Shown here piece by piece: positions 45,880-54,173 of a stretch of DNA of 64,000 nt. The notes beneath the pieces are model-generated. The model saw only the letters and a list, made by a program, of their open reading frames with translations, had not been told where the DNA came from and made no database searches. A program made the translations under genes and the position numbers. This DNA comes from Paenibacillus ihumii (GTDB lineage Bacteria; Bacillota; Bacilli; Paenibacillales; Paenibacillaceae): contig NZ_LN884298.1 in the NCBI RefSeq assembly GCF_001403875.1, positions 124,001-188,000 on the forward strand, read 5' to 3'. Every line of letters begins with the position of its first letter. The first letter of the stretch is position 1.

Positions 45880-46302
45880 TCAGGACAGCGCAAACATGAT
45901 TTCGCCTTCGGCCACGACCTTGCCTTCTACAGAAGCGACGGCCCGGCCCTTACCGATGGAGCCTTTAAGCCGAGTGATCTCTACCTCAAGCCGCAAGGTA
46001 TCGCCCGGGACAACCTGTCCGCGAAAACGGAACCCATCCAGGCCGGCAAGAAAGCCGATTTTCCCCCGATTGCTCTCCACGTTAAGGATAGCTGCTGCTC
46101 CAACCTGCGCAAGTGCTTCCGTAATAAGCACTCCTGGCATTACCGGGTATTCCGGGAAATGCCCCGCGAAGAACGGCTCATTCACCGTCACGTTCTTGAT
46201 GCCGACGGCCCGCTTGCCGTCCTCCATTTCGATAATGCGGTCCACCAACAGGAATGGCGGACGATGCGGAATGATTTCCTGAATTTGCTTTGAGTCTAAC
46301 AT
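45880..46302 (-). CDS. fabZ: 3-hydroxyacyl-ACP dehydratase FabZ
   Basis: A 140-residue hot-dog enzyme of fatty-acid elongation. Catalytic His in [13 protein letters not shown] and Glu in [27 protein letters not shown] is also typical. The start at ATG 46302 ([10 protein letters not shown]) has GAAAGGAG upstream; an earlier in-frame codon adds 11 residues and lacks a good site. The place next to flhP/flhO/mbl matches B. subtilis (ywpB). Confidence 0.95.
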   Translation of the reverse strand: MLDSKQIQEIIPHRPPFLLVDRIIEMEDGKRAVGIKNVTVNEPFFAGHFPEYPVMPGVLITEALAQVGAAAILNVESNRGKIGFLAGLDGFRFRGQVVPGDTLRLEVEITRLKGSIGKGRAVASVEGKVVAEGEIMFALS

Positions 46303-46519
46303 ATGTACTGCTCCTTTCACTATTCTATTTTTCACTCACCCTTCCGTATAAAAACGGCTGGGAACGGCCAAACTGTAATTATCCTTCGCCTCTGCAGAAG
46401 CGAGGGTTAAGATAAGGGGCTGATCCGCAGCGGAAGGCGTAATGCCGCCGATGCGATCAAGCCCTTTTGAATTTTTCCTCTGGATACAGCACCCCCATCA
46501 TTATACATTTTCCGCTTTA

Positions 46520-46547
46520 AAAAAGAAAACTCCCGATTTCCGGGAGT
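46520..46547 (-). terminator. Terminator of the flhO-flhP row
   Basis: Stem ACTCCCG/CGGGAGT with a 5-base loop; on the minus strand followed by TTTCTTTT. It separates the flagellar genes from fabZ. Confidence 0.85.
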
Positions 46548-46588
46548 ATTTCGTCATTTTTTGCATTTTGTTCAAGGCTCAGCACCTG

Positions 46589-46789
46589 TTACGGAGCAAA
46601 AACTAAATCAAACACATGTCTCCACGTACTCCATTCCAGGACACCGCTGATATCCTGCTTTCCGAGTACGACATAACCTACGACTGCTCCTCCAAACAAG
46701 GCCAGGCCAAGGAACAGCAGGATGAGAACGATCCGCAGGAGTACGATCCAGCCGGAGCGTTTCTTAACCGGTTTCTTGTCTTGCGTCAT
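46589..46789 (-). CDS. Small EpuA-like membrane protein
   Basis: A 66-residue protein (ATG 46789, MTQDKKPVKKRSGWIVLLRI) with a basic N-terminus, one membrane helix (about residues 14-40) and a short tail. It resembles the EpuA-type family that databases name 'DNA-directed RNA polymerase subunit beta' although nothing here resembles RNA polymerase. The ribosome-binding site overlaps the flhP stop, so it is probably expressed with flhO-flhP. Confidence 0.7.
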   Translation of the reverse strand: MTQDKKPVKKRSGWIVLLRIVLILLFLGLALFGGAVVGYVVLGKQDISGVLEWSTWRHVFDLVFAP

Positions 46790-46801
46790 GAATTTCTCCA
46801 C

Positions 46802-47620
46802 CTATCCGCGCAAATTGTTGGCTAAGTTCATCATCGTATCACTGGAAGTTAGCGCGCGTGCAGCAAGCTGATAAGCCCGTTGCACTTTCAGCATTTCAGC
46901 CATTTCGTTTGCTAAATCGACATTGGAGTTCTCAAGGACGCCCTGCCGAATCGTAGCCTGTTCCTCTTCAGCGAGATCCGAGGTAGCCATAATAACGCCT
47001 TCCCGCTCGCCTGGAGGCAGTACAAATAAATTGCTGTCCCTCTGGATCAGCGCATCGGAACGAAGCGGAGTCACCAGCCCAATGCGGCCGACCTCAGCTT
47101 CTACCTCTCCATCCATGGCTATGATGTTGCCTGCCCCGTCTATATGCAGCTTCGAGCCGGCAGGTACTTCAATCAGTTCACCATCAATATCGAGCAGCGG
47201 GTGTCCGAGATTCGTCACGAGATATCCCGTCTGTGGATCTTCAGGGTTAATCTGGATGTTAAAATTCCCCGCTCTCGTATAGCCGACTTCCCCATCTTGC
47301 GTCAACACCTGGAACATAGCATTGCCTTCAATGGCAAGATCGGTCATATTGCCGGTTTCCTTCATCGTTCCCTGCTTAAAATTGACAGCCAGCTCCGACA
47401 TGCGGGAGCCGAATCCCATCCCTATGCCAAGAGGGGTAGCGCGGCCGGCCAGTTGAAAATCGGAAGACTGCTGCATGACGCTGTTCAGCGTATCCTGGAA
47501 CGCCGCTTCTTTCCTCTTATATCCAACGGTATTGACATTAGCCATATTATCAGCGAGCAAATCCAGTCGCTGCTGGATGCCGTTCATGGATACCATGGCA
47601 CTGATCATAGAGTTATTCAT
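46802..47620 (-). CDS. flhP: Flagellar hook-basal body protein FlhP
   Basis: A 272-residue rod/hook-family protein (FlgF/FlgG-like). N-terminal rod motif SMNGIQQRLDLLADNMANVN and C-terminal MAEMLKVQRAYQLAARALTS, both heptad-rich segments used for assembly through the type III export gate. A DLAIEGNAMFQVLTQDG beta core lies between. Start ATG 47620 with AGGAGG overlapping the flhO stop region. Confidence 0.9.
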   Translation of the reverse strand: MNNSMISAMVSMNGIQQRLDLLADNMANVNTVGYKRKEAAFQDTLNSVMQQSSDFQLAGRATPLGIGMGFGSRMSELAVNFKQGTMKETGNMTDLAIEGNAMFQVLTQDGEVGYTRAGNFNIQINPEDPQTGYLVTNLGHPLLDIDGELIEVPAGSKLHIDGAGNIIAMDGEVEAEVGRIGLVTPLRSDALIQRDSNLFVLPPGEREGVIMATSDLAEEEQATIRQGVLENSNVDLANEMAEMLKVQRAYQLAARALTSSDTMMNLANNLRG

Positions 47621-47633
47621 GTGGCCCTCCTAT

Positions 47634-48515
47634 TTATACACGGCCGATTTCATTAACCGCTTTATCCAAACTTCTATCGTAGAACTGAATCATTTTCTGA
47701 TTGGATTCATAAGCACGCTGCGCAGCCATCAAGTCCACCATCGACTGGGCAATGCTCACGTTGGAGCCCTCTATGTAGCCTTGCTGCACCTGAACCTGCT
47801 CGTTCTCCTGAAGAGCCCGAATCCCCGCCGCTTCCTCATCCTGGACGAGATACACGCCATTTCCCTCACGAATGAGCGCCTGAGGCCGCGTAACAACCGA
47901 TATGCCCAACTGGATATCGATCTCCTCGCCATTGCTCTGCAGATTGCCCTGCGGATCCACGGCTAGGGAATCTATCGGCTGATCCGGGCCAAGAATGATT
48001 GCATTCCCCTCCGAATCAAGCACCTGATAGCCTTGCATGGTCCGCAGCTCGCCTTCGGGATTCACATAAAAACTTCCGTCACGAGTATAACGAACATTGC
48101 CATTTGTGTCCATGACGGAAAAAAATGCCGCAGGCCGGTAAATGACCTCGCCATCCTCGGTCACATGTTTTCCATAGCCATCAAAAGCAATCGGCTGCCC
48201 CGTTGCAGGATCCTCCACCTCGATATTGGAAACGAGGGCGAAGTCCGAATTCTTTCCCGTCTCCATCAAGTCTCCCTGCGCATAAGACGGCAGGCTCTCC
48301 TCCACAAAAACACCGGTATTCAGTTTTCCGATCCGCCGTGTACCTGCTGTGCTGTCGCCAACTAGTGATACAAGCATTTCGGGAAATGCCCGCGACACGC
48401 TATTCACCTGCTTGTAACCCGGCGTATTGATATTTGCTATGTTCTGCGTTACCGTATCATGGCGTCTTTGCTCCGTAATCATACCGGAAGCTGCGGTGTA
48501 GAGTCCTCTTAGCAT
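47634..48515 (-). CDS. flhO: Flagellar hook-basal body protein FlhO
   Basis: A 293-residue paralogue of FlhP: N-terminal MLRGLYTAASGMITEQRRHD, TQNIANINTPGYK, and C-terminal SQ-rich QSMVDLMAAQRAYESNQKMI. The start at ATG 48515 has GGAGG 9 bases upstream. flhO-flhP follow mbl as in B. subtilis, where they are sigma-D dependent; a matching sigma-D promoter is visible here. Confidence 0.9.
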   Translation of the reverse strand: MLRGLYTAASGMITEQRRHDTVTQNIANINTPGYKQVNSVSRAFPEMLVSLVGDSTAGTRRIGKLNTGVFVEESLPSYAQGDLMETGKNSDFALVSNIEVEDPATGQPIAFDGYGKHVTEDGEVIYRPAAFFSVMDTNGNVRYTRDGSFYVNPEGELRTMQGYQVLDSEGNAIILGPDQPIDSLAVDPQGNLQSNGEEIDIQLGISVVTRPQALIREGNGVYLVQDEEAAGIRALQENEQVQVQQGYIEGSNVSIAQSMVDLMAAQRAYESNQKMIQFYDRSLDKAVNEIGRV

Positions 48516-48605
48516 CGGGACAACCTCCAAACTTGAATAACTTTAGATATCGAATCCTATATACGAATCTTCTGTACAAAATCCGAAAGGACGCTTCTCA
48601 TTTAT

Positions 48606-48632
48606 ATATCGGCTGATCAGAACTTTTTCTTA
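48606..48632 (-). promoter_or_regulatory. Probable sigma-D promoter of flhO-flhP
   Basis: On the minus strand TAAG (48629-48632), a spacer of exactly 15 bases and GCCGATAT (48606-48613). The -10 is a perfect sigma-D match and the -35 matches three of four. The -35 lies inside the last codons of mbl. Confidence 0.8.
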
Positions 48633-49612
48633 ATGACTTTATCCAAATTATCAAGCATCATGCCCGTGCCTTTAACGACGCAATGCATCGGGTCCTCCGC
48701 GATAAGCACCGGCACCCGCAGCTCCTCGGACAGCAGCTCGTCCAATCCATTCAGGAGAGCGCCTCCTCCGGTCAAAATAACGCCCCGGTCGATAATATCC
48801 GCTGACAGCTCCGGCGGTGTCCGCTCCAATACCGATTTTGCCGCAGTGACGATCGAAGCGACAGGATCCGACAGCGCTTCCTGAACCTCCTTCGAGGTAA
48901 TCGTAACCGTAAGGGGAAGCCCGGATACCATGTCCCTTCCGCGAATGTCCAGCTCGGCTACCGCCCCCGACGGATGAACCGTACCGATGGCGATTTTGAT
49001 ATCCTCAGCGGTCCGTTCTCCGATCAACAGCTTGTACTTCGCTTTAATATATTTAATGATGGCGGTATCAAAAGTGTCTCCGGCAACTTTAATCGACGAA
49101 GCTGTGACGATGTCTCCCATCGAGAGCACCGCCACATCCGTCGTACCGCCGCCGATATCGACCACCATGTTACCGCTCGGCTCGTAAATGTCCATGCCTG
49201 CGCCGATGGCTGCCGCCTTCGGCTCCTCCTCCAGAAATACATCTCTGGCACCGCTGTGTTCTGCGGCTTCGCGAATCGATTTCTGCTCTACTGAAGTAAT
49301 GTTTGTCGGCGCGCAAATGAGAACACGGGGATGACTGTACCAGCTTTTCGCTCCGACCCGGTTAATAAAATGCTTCAGCATCGTTTCCGTAATTTCAAAA
49401 TCAGCAATGACGCCATCTCTTAGCGGACGGATCGCAACGATATTACCGGGCGTGCGCCCTACCATTCGCCTGGCATCCTCGCCGACGGCGAGCACCCGCT
49501 TCGTGTCGCTTTCTATCGCTACTACGGACGGCTCATCGAGAACGACCCCTTTTCCTTTTACGTGAATCAATACATTTGCCGTGCCTAAATCAATCCCAAT
49601 ATCCTTGCCCAT
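48617..49612 (-). CDS. mbl: MreB-like actin homologue Mbl
   Basis: A 331-residue cytoskeletal ATPase that organises the elongation machinery beneath the membrane. Phosphate-1 motif IGIDLGTANVLIHVKGKG, phosphate-2 VVDIGGGTTDVAVLS near residue 155, adenosine motif ILTGGGALLNGLD near residue 285. The position between spoIIID and flhO identifies it as Mbl rather than MreB or MreBH. ATG start with GGGGGAG about 12 bases upstream. Confidence 0.95.
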   Translation of the reverse strand: MGKDIGIDLGTANVLIHVKGKGVVLDEPSVVAIESDTKRVLAVGEDARRMVGRTPGNIVAIRPLRDGVIADFEITETMLKHFINRVGAKSWYSHPRVLICAPTNITSVEQKSIREAAEHSGARDVFLEEEPKAAAIGAGMDIYEPSGNMVVDIGGGTTDVAVLSMGDIVTASSIKVAGDTFDTAIIKYIKAKYKLLIGERTAEDIKIAIGTVHPSGAVAELDIRGRDMVSGLPLTVTITSKEVQEALSDPVASIVTAAKSVLERTPPELSADIIDRGVILTGGGALLNGLDELLSEELRVPVLIAEDPMHCVVKGTGMMLDNLDKVIKKKF

Positions 49613-49704
49613 TATCCCGATGCTCCCCCAAAGCGTATTTTGTAAATCATGGAAAACGCTGCGTTTGATTTATGGTAAAAGCTTCCCTTCATTACTCCGT
49701 TATT

Positions 49705-49714
49705 ATTCGACAAA
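49705..49714 (-). promoter_or_regulatory. Spo0A-box-like site before mbl
   Basis: Minus-strand TTTGTCGAAT contains the TGTCGAA core of the Spo0A box, about 95 bases before the mbl start. The same decamer occurs before murA. Confidence 0.5.
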
Positions 49715-49857
49715 AATTTCGATTAATCCTTTATATTTCGAGATTTATAGATAAAACTCCGCTTTTCCATGCCATATTTAAAAATACCATACTTTGGGGG
49801 ATGTGTTCAATGACAATCAGAGCTGTCCGGTTAGGCATTTCATAACTTTTCGGCGGA

Positions 49858-50142
49858 TTATTTTGCCGAGCCGATGGCCTCGCGTTTCGTTTGCCCTTTC
49901 TTTTTATACTTGATCTTGGTTGCCTCTCCTCCCCGGAGATGCCGGATCGACTTATGATATTCGAGAATGTGCTTCACCTGGTCTGCCAAATCCGGATTGA
50001 TTTCCGGAAGACGCTCGGTCAAATCTTTATGCACCGTGCTCTTCGATACGCCAAATTCCTTGGCAATCGTACGAACCGTGTGCCGGGTCTCCACGATGCA
50101 GCGTCCTATTTTAATCGTACGTTCTTTGATGTAATCGTGCAC
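49858..50142 (-). CDS. spoIIID: Sporulation transcriptional regulator SpoIIID
   Basis: A 94-residue DNA-binding protein that tunes the mother-cell (sigma-E) programme. Helix-turn-helix at about residues 22-43 (TVRTIAKEFGVSKSTVHKDL) and a basic C-terminal helix (GEATKIKYKKKGQTKREA). Start GTG 50142 with GGGAGG upstream. Length and order match B. subtilis SpoIIID. Confidence 0.96.
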   Translation of the reverse strand: MHDYIKERTIKIGRCIVETRHTVRTIAKEFGVSKSTVHKDLTERLPEINPDLADQVKHILEYHKSIRHLRGGEATKIKYKKKGQTKREAIGSAK

Positions 50143-50175
50143 GCTCCCGCCTCCCTACTCGAGATAGTTTGGTAC

Positions 50176-50203
50176 ATTATATGAGGGGCGTGCCCATATA
50201 TTC
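50176..50203 (-). promoter_or_regulatory. Probable sigma-E promoter of spoIIID
   Basis: On the minus strand GAATATAT (50196-50203), a 12-13 base spacer and CATATAAT (50176-50183), one base from the sigma-E -10 consensus CATACAAT. Confidence 0.65.
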
Positions 50204-50267
50204 ACGGTTTCGGAGGCATGACAAGCCCGGACAAGATCATTTATTTTACAAAAGCCCTCCAAACGGC

Positions 50268-50303
50268 AAAAAAGGCGGAGAGCTATGATGCTCTTCGCCT
50301 TTT
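50268..50303 (-). terminator. Terminator of spoIIQ
   Basis: Stem AAAAGGCGAAGAGC/GCTCTCCGCCTTTT with one mismatch, followed by T on the minus strand, about 20 bases past the stop. Confidence 0.85.
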
Positions 50304-50321
50304 CAGACCCGGCAGTCCGAA

Positions 50322-51065
50322 TTAATTTTTTGGAAGCACAGTAACCGGGTTGACTAATTCGCCATTCTCATATACCGCAAAATGCAGGTGGTTGCCAAGA
50401 TCCTTCTCCATCTCGTTGCGCCCGGCATTGGCAATGGAATCGCCCTGCTTCACCTCAGCCCCCTGCTTCACTTTAACGTCAGTTAAGCTTTCGTATACCG
50501 TCTTCAGGTTGTTCGCATGAGTAATCTCTACGACATAGCCGAGCAGCGGATGCTCCTCGACCCGGGTTACTTTCCCTGCGAGAGCGGCTTTAACCTCGAA
50601 AGGCTTGTCGTCCTCACGCGCCAAATCGATGCCGGTATTCGGAGTAAAGGTATCCTTGTACTCAACCATCGCTGCCTGATGATCCTCTGCCGAACCTTCC
50701 TTCTCATAGAAAGGCTTCACAATGGAGACTTCCGATGCATTGGCTACCGGCCAGATCAAATCCTCCGTGCTGGCTGTCTTCGTGGCATCTGCCTGGTCAG
50801 GGGCATTGTCCCGTACGATTTCGTCATCCGGGAGCTGAACGGTATCCGTTACGCTGGCGGGGGTCGATTCCATAGGCTTGCGGCCTGCATCCTGGTAGAC
50901 CCACACTAAGGTTAGTATAATTGCCGCTGCCGCCACATACGCTGCCGGATATACCCATCTCTTGGACAATACTTTTTTCCATGCGGATACCGGAACTTCC
51001 GGCTCGCCCATTATATTTTTGGGAGATTCCTCATGGGGCTGTTTTTTTGGTTTTTGTTCATTCAT
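50322..51065 (-). CDS. spoIIQ: Forespore engulfment protein SpoIIQ (degenerate LytM/M23 domain)
   Basis: A 247-residue protein with one membrane helix (residues about 33-55, WVYPAAYVAAAAIILTLVWV) and an extracellular M23-like domain (about 140-245). SpoIIQ pairs with SpoIIIAH across the intermembrane space during engulfment. The first zinc ligand of M23 peptidases is lost: the expected HxGxD reads NTGIDLA, while the second motif HLHFAVY remains; this agrees with an enzymatically inactive SpoIIQ as in B. subtilis. Start ATG 51065 with GAGGTGA. A sigma-F promoter lies just upstream. Confidence 0.92.
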   Translation of the reverse strand: MNEQKPKKQPHEESPKNIMGEPEVPVSAWKKVLSKRWVYPAAYVAAAAIILTLVWVYQDAGRKPMESTPASVTDTVQLPDDEIVRDNAPDQADATKTASTEDLIWPVANASEVSIVKPFYEKEGSAEDHQAAMVEYKDTFTPNTGIDLAREDDKPFEVKAALAGKVTRVEEHPLLGYVVEITHANNLKTVYESLTDVKVKQGAEVKQGDSIANAGRNEMEKDLGNHLHFAVYENGELVNPVTVLPKN

Positions 51066-51084
51066 TTGGTATCACCTCAATAAC

Positions 51085-51113
51085 CAGTGTTACCGAGGCC
51101 GACTCTTTTATAC
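51085..51113 (-). promoter_or_regulatory. Probable sigma-F promoter of spoIIQ
   Basis: On the minus strand GTATA (51109-51113), a 14-base spacer and GGTAACACTG (51085-51094), which fits the sigma-F -10 pattern GGnnAnAnTR at every fixed position. It lies about 20 bases before the spoIIQ start, matching the known sigma-F control of this gene. Confidence 0.8.
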
Positions 51114-51253
51114 TTCCATTATAGTAATATTTTCAGAAAAAGACTTGAAGGCTTGGTTTTAAAGAGGACAGTCCGCATTTGGCGAGAGCTTTGCCAGCTG
51201 TGGATGGAAGCTAGGGCTGTGCAAAACTTTATTTATTCTAGAGCTTCCAAAAA

Positions 51254-52411
51254 TCAGCTCTTTAACAGAGCAGACGCCTGAGCAAAGGATATGCCTGTGT
51301 AGTAGTGTTTGAGAATTTGCGTCGTCGTATAGCCTTCCCTCGCCATCCCCTGGGCCCCCCACTGGCTCATGCCGACGCCATGCCCGTTGCCGTACGTCGT
51401 AATTTTGACGTCATCTCCATCCAGGCTCATTCTGAACTGGGCGGAGCGCAGACCCAGCTTCTCCCGCAGCTCGCGTCCGGTAAAGCTATGGCCTCCGATG
51501 AGCATCGTTTTGATGTTGTGTCCCGCCGTATAGGATTTGATTTGAAAAAGCGCAGGTAATGAAGCAGGCTTGTCCGCCGAGGAAGCCGCCGCAGGAAGAT
51601 CCGGCGCCTTCAGACCGAGCTTGTTGAACAGCTCATTTACCGGAATGCTGACCGTCTCCTTGAAGGCGGGGTTTACGTCCTTATCCCAAGGGCTAGGCAC
51701 GCTGCGCAGATAAGGCAGCTTCAGCGACCAGTATTCCTCTGAATTCTCGGTGTAGCCACCGCTGGCCGAGAAAAAGGTCGCAGTGATCGGCTTGCCCTGA
51801 TAAGTCATAATGATTCCTTTCGTTTGTTCCACTGCCTGGCGCAGCTTGGCCAGCTGCTCGCCCTTGCCAAGCTCAGGCCATTTCTCCAGATCTGCGCTGG
51901 ACAGATAGGCTTGATGCGCGACTGAATCGACGACGTCCGCGCCCTGGATTGGAACGCCGCTCTGATCCTCCTCCGCCAGCCGGCGAACGATGAACGTCCG
52001 GGCGGCGATCGCCTGCGCCTTCAGCGCCTCCAACTCGAAATCAGCCGGCATTTCCGCAGCCAGCACGCCGGTCACGTACTGCTCGAGCGGCAGCGTCTCG
52101 ATGCCTCCGGTCTTTGTCAGATAGACGCTGACCGAGGGCAGCTCGGCGACGGCCGGCGCAGCCGGGAGCTGGGCCGCAGGCTGCACCGCTACAGCGCCGG
52201 TTCCGCTGGCTGGCCCGGGCACAGCGGGCTGGCCAGCTGTCCCCGGGAGCGGCGCTGGCGCCGGGCCCGGACCGCCGCTGCGGCTGCCGACAAGGGCAGC
52301 CAGCAGCACGGCGGCCGCGGCCAGCGAGACAAGCGCAGCGCCGAGCTTGGCGCCGTTCCTTCCGCTGTGGCGGAAGGAACGGTACGCGCGCGTGCCCGCA
52401 GGGACGCGCAC
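51254..52411 (-). CDS. spoIID: Stage II sporulation protein D (SpoIID)
   Basis: A lytic transglycosylase of the engulfment machinery (with SpoIIM and SpoIIP). One membrane helix (KLGAALVSLAAAAVLLAALV), an unusual Pro/Ala/Gly linker of about 45 residues coded by very GC-rich DNA, then the SpoIID domain: LEQYVTGVLAAEMPADFELE with the catalytic Glu, LKAQAIAARTFIVR, SASGGYTENSEEYW, and YGNGHGVGMSQWGAQGMA at the C-terminus. 385 residues, slightly longer than B. subtilis. The start is uncertain: GTG 52411 is the only candidate before an in-frame stop at about 52489, and it has no visible ribosome-binding site. Confidence 0.88.
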   Translation of the reverse strand: MRVPAGTRAYRSFRHSGRNGAKLGAALVSLAAAAVLLAALVGSRSGGPGPAPAPLPGTAGQPAVPGPASGTGAVAVQPAAQLPAAPAVAELPSVSVYLTKTGGIETLPLEQYVTGVLAAEMPADFELEALKAQAIAARTFIVRRLAEEDQSGVPIQGADVVDSVAHQAYLSSADLEKWPELGKGEQLAKLRQAVEQTKGIIMTYQGKPITATFFSASGGYTENSEEYWSLKLPYLRSVPSPWDKDVNPAFKETVSIPVNELFNKLGLKAPDLPAAASSADKPASLPALFQIKSYTAGHNIKTMLIGGHSFTGRELREKLGLRSAQFRMSLDGDDVKITTYGNGHGVGMSQWGAQGMAREGYTTTQILKHYYTGISFAQASALLKS

Positions 52412-54106
52412 GCGGACGGGCTTATCATGAACGTAGTGAGCAAAAGAGAGATGCCTAGCGCGGACGCCGACCTACGCGGCTGGAGCTCCGCCCGGCTTAG
52501 CGCCCCAGGTACAAGCAGCGCCTCCTTATGCTCTCGGCCGTCCACCGCCTGTAATCTACCCTGCGCCGTGTCTTGTGCTGCCAAAGATGCCAGTGGCGCA
52601 GCTTGTCGGCTCGGCAGTGAACCATACCGTGCTGCCGATACTTCACACAGCCCTTGCCCGGCTACCGTTCTTTCGCGCTGTCTGCTTTCCAGACCCCTTC
52701 CTATAGATGCACAGCTTTGCTCTCTTTTATTTTTACGAGCCGATAGATGAATGACCAAAGGTTCTTTTTTCAAATCCATACCCAAAGCAAGCAACCTCCA
52801 TCCCGATTCATGCTGCAGCCGCAGGCCTCCCATACAATATAAGAAACACTGCGACCCTAGCGATTGAATTCGTTATACTTTTTATTCGCTATACTCATAG
52901 ATATGATGCCCCTGCGTCTAATAGAACCTGTATTAATGGGCAAAACGATCTGAATATATGAGAATAGAGTAAATTTAGTATGAATGCAGCTGCAAATGTA
53001 AACTTACTATCCCCTTTCCCCGTCATCACTTACAACTCTTGCTCCTCTCCCTTAGTTTAACGGACACAGAAGACGCTATTCCCGCTAAATTACATGGATC
53101 GATAAGGCTATCGGACCCAGGATCCCTTATTTAAGTATTTTCCTTCTATAAAGGTAGTCATTTAGCGAAATAACGGAACCAAGGTCCGTTAACATCAGAA
53201 TTTAAGCTTTTTATCCAAAATAACGGATCTACGGTCCGATCCCCTTTGTTCTAAGCCGATTTTACCCCTCAAACAACAGGTGGATAATCCAGAAACAAAT
53301 TTATTTTGTCCTGCTCAAATTCACAAATTCGGGTCATTGGCATATGGTTGACCACCGTCATGAGAAGTAACCCTAAAGCGATCTTTACGCTACATAACTT
53401 TTACGCTAAATGCTCTTACGCTAAATACAAATACAGCATCCACTTAAAGCCATGCTTCTGCCCTCCACCCCGCCTACGATCCACTATCAATTCAATATGT
53501 ACCTCCCCCCTACCCCGACCAATATCCACCTGTACTTTATTTTCCACATATACCCACACTTCATTCGTAACGCGACGAATCTACCCGAACCACACCTCAC
53601 TATCAACATAGACCCAAGCTTACTCGCAACATATACCCGCATTTCACACTCAGTAGCAACCGTACCCCTTACTCAACATACCAGCGCATTTCACAATCAA
53701 CGTCCATCTATACTCACTTTCCACTACACCAACGCCTCACTCCCAACATGCACCTGCATTTTACACTCAATATCCACCTGCGCTCTCCTCACATCATACC
53801 ACCGCACTTCACCAATCAACGTCCATAGGCAGCTATGCTTCACTTTCAACAATCCTAAGGTTCTTACGCTACCTACAAATGTAGATCCATTTAAAGTCGC
53901 GCTTCTAATTTCTCCTCTACCTACGGTCCCACCATAACCGTGCTCTTCTCCTCATTTCAACATGCACCAGCATTTCACACTCAATATCCAGCTGCACTCT
54001 CCTCTCAACATACCACCACACTTCACCAATCAACATCCACCCGTGCTCTACTTCAACATGCACTCCCCCACGCTTCACGCATAACGCGACTCATGCCGAA
54101 CCGCAC
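52412..54106. repeat. Long non-coding stretch with palindromic and direct repeats
   Basis: About 1.7 kb without a convincing gene. 52412-52830 is GC-rich near spoIID and contains open frames with no recognisable protein. 53058-53240 holds four copies of a motif like TAACGGACC(N)GGTCCGTTA (53058, 53110, 53171-53191, 53221-53240). 53744-53825 and 53958-54039 are 82-bp direct repeats (about 88 percent by eye). A further diverged pair of about 60-70 bp is at about 53411-53480 and 53868-53937. Confidence 0.7.
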
Positions 54107-54138
54107 AAAAAAAGACCGTGCTTAGAACACGGTCTTTT
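54107..54138 (-). terminator. Terminator of murA
   Basis: Perfect stem AAAGACCGTG(T)/(A)CACGGTCTTT with T7 on the minus strand. Confidence 0.92.
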
Positions 54139-54173
54139 AGAATTCAGCTATAGTTAATAAAATTATTCCGCAA

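Noticed and set aside
52189..52833. 214-residue frame overlapping the start of spoIID
   Set aside because: It runs antiparallel in phase to a real gene in GC-rich DNA and shows no conserved motif; probably spurious, though a frameshift in spoIID cannot be excluded.
53306..53937. Open frames in the G-poor tract
   Set aside because: Low-complexity composition and direct repeats explain the lack of stops; no ribosome-binding site or known domain.
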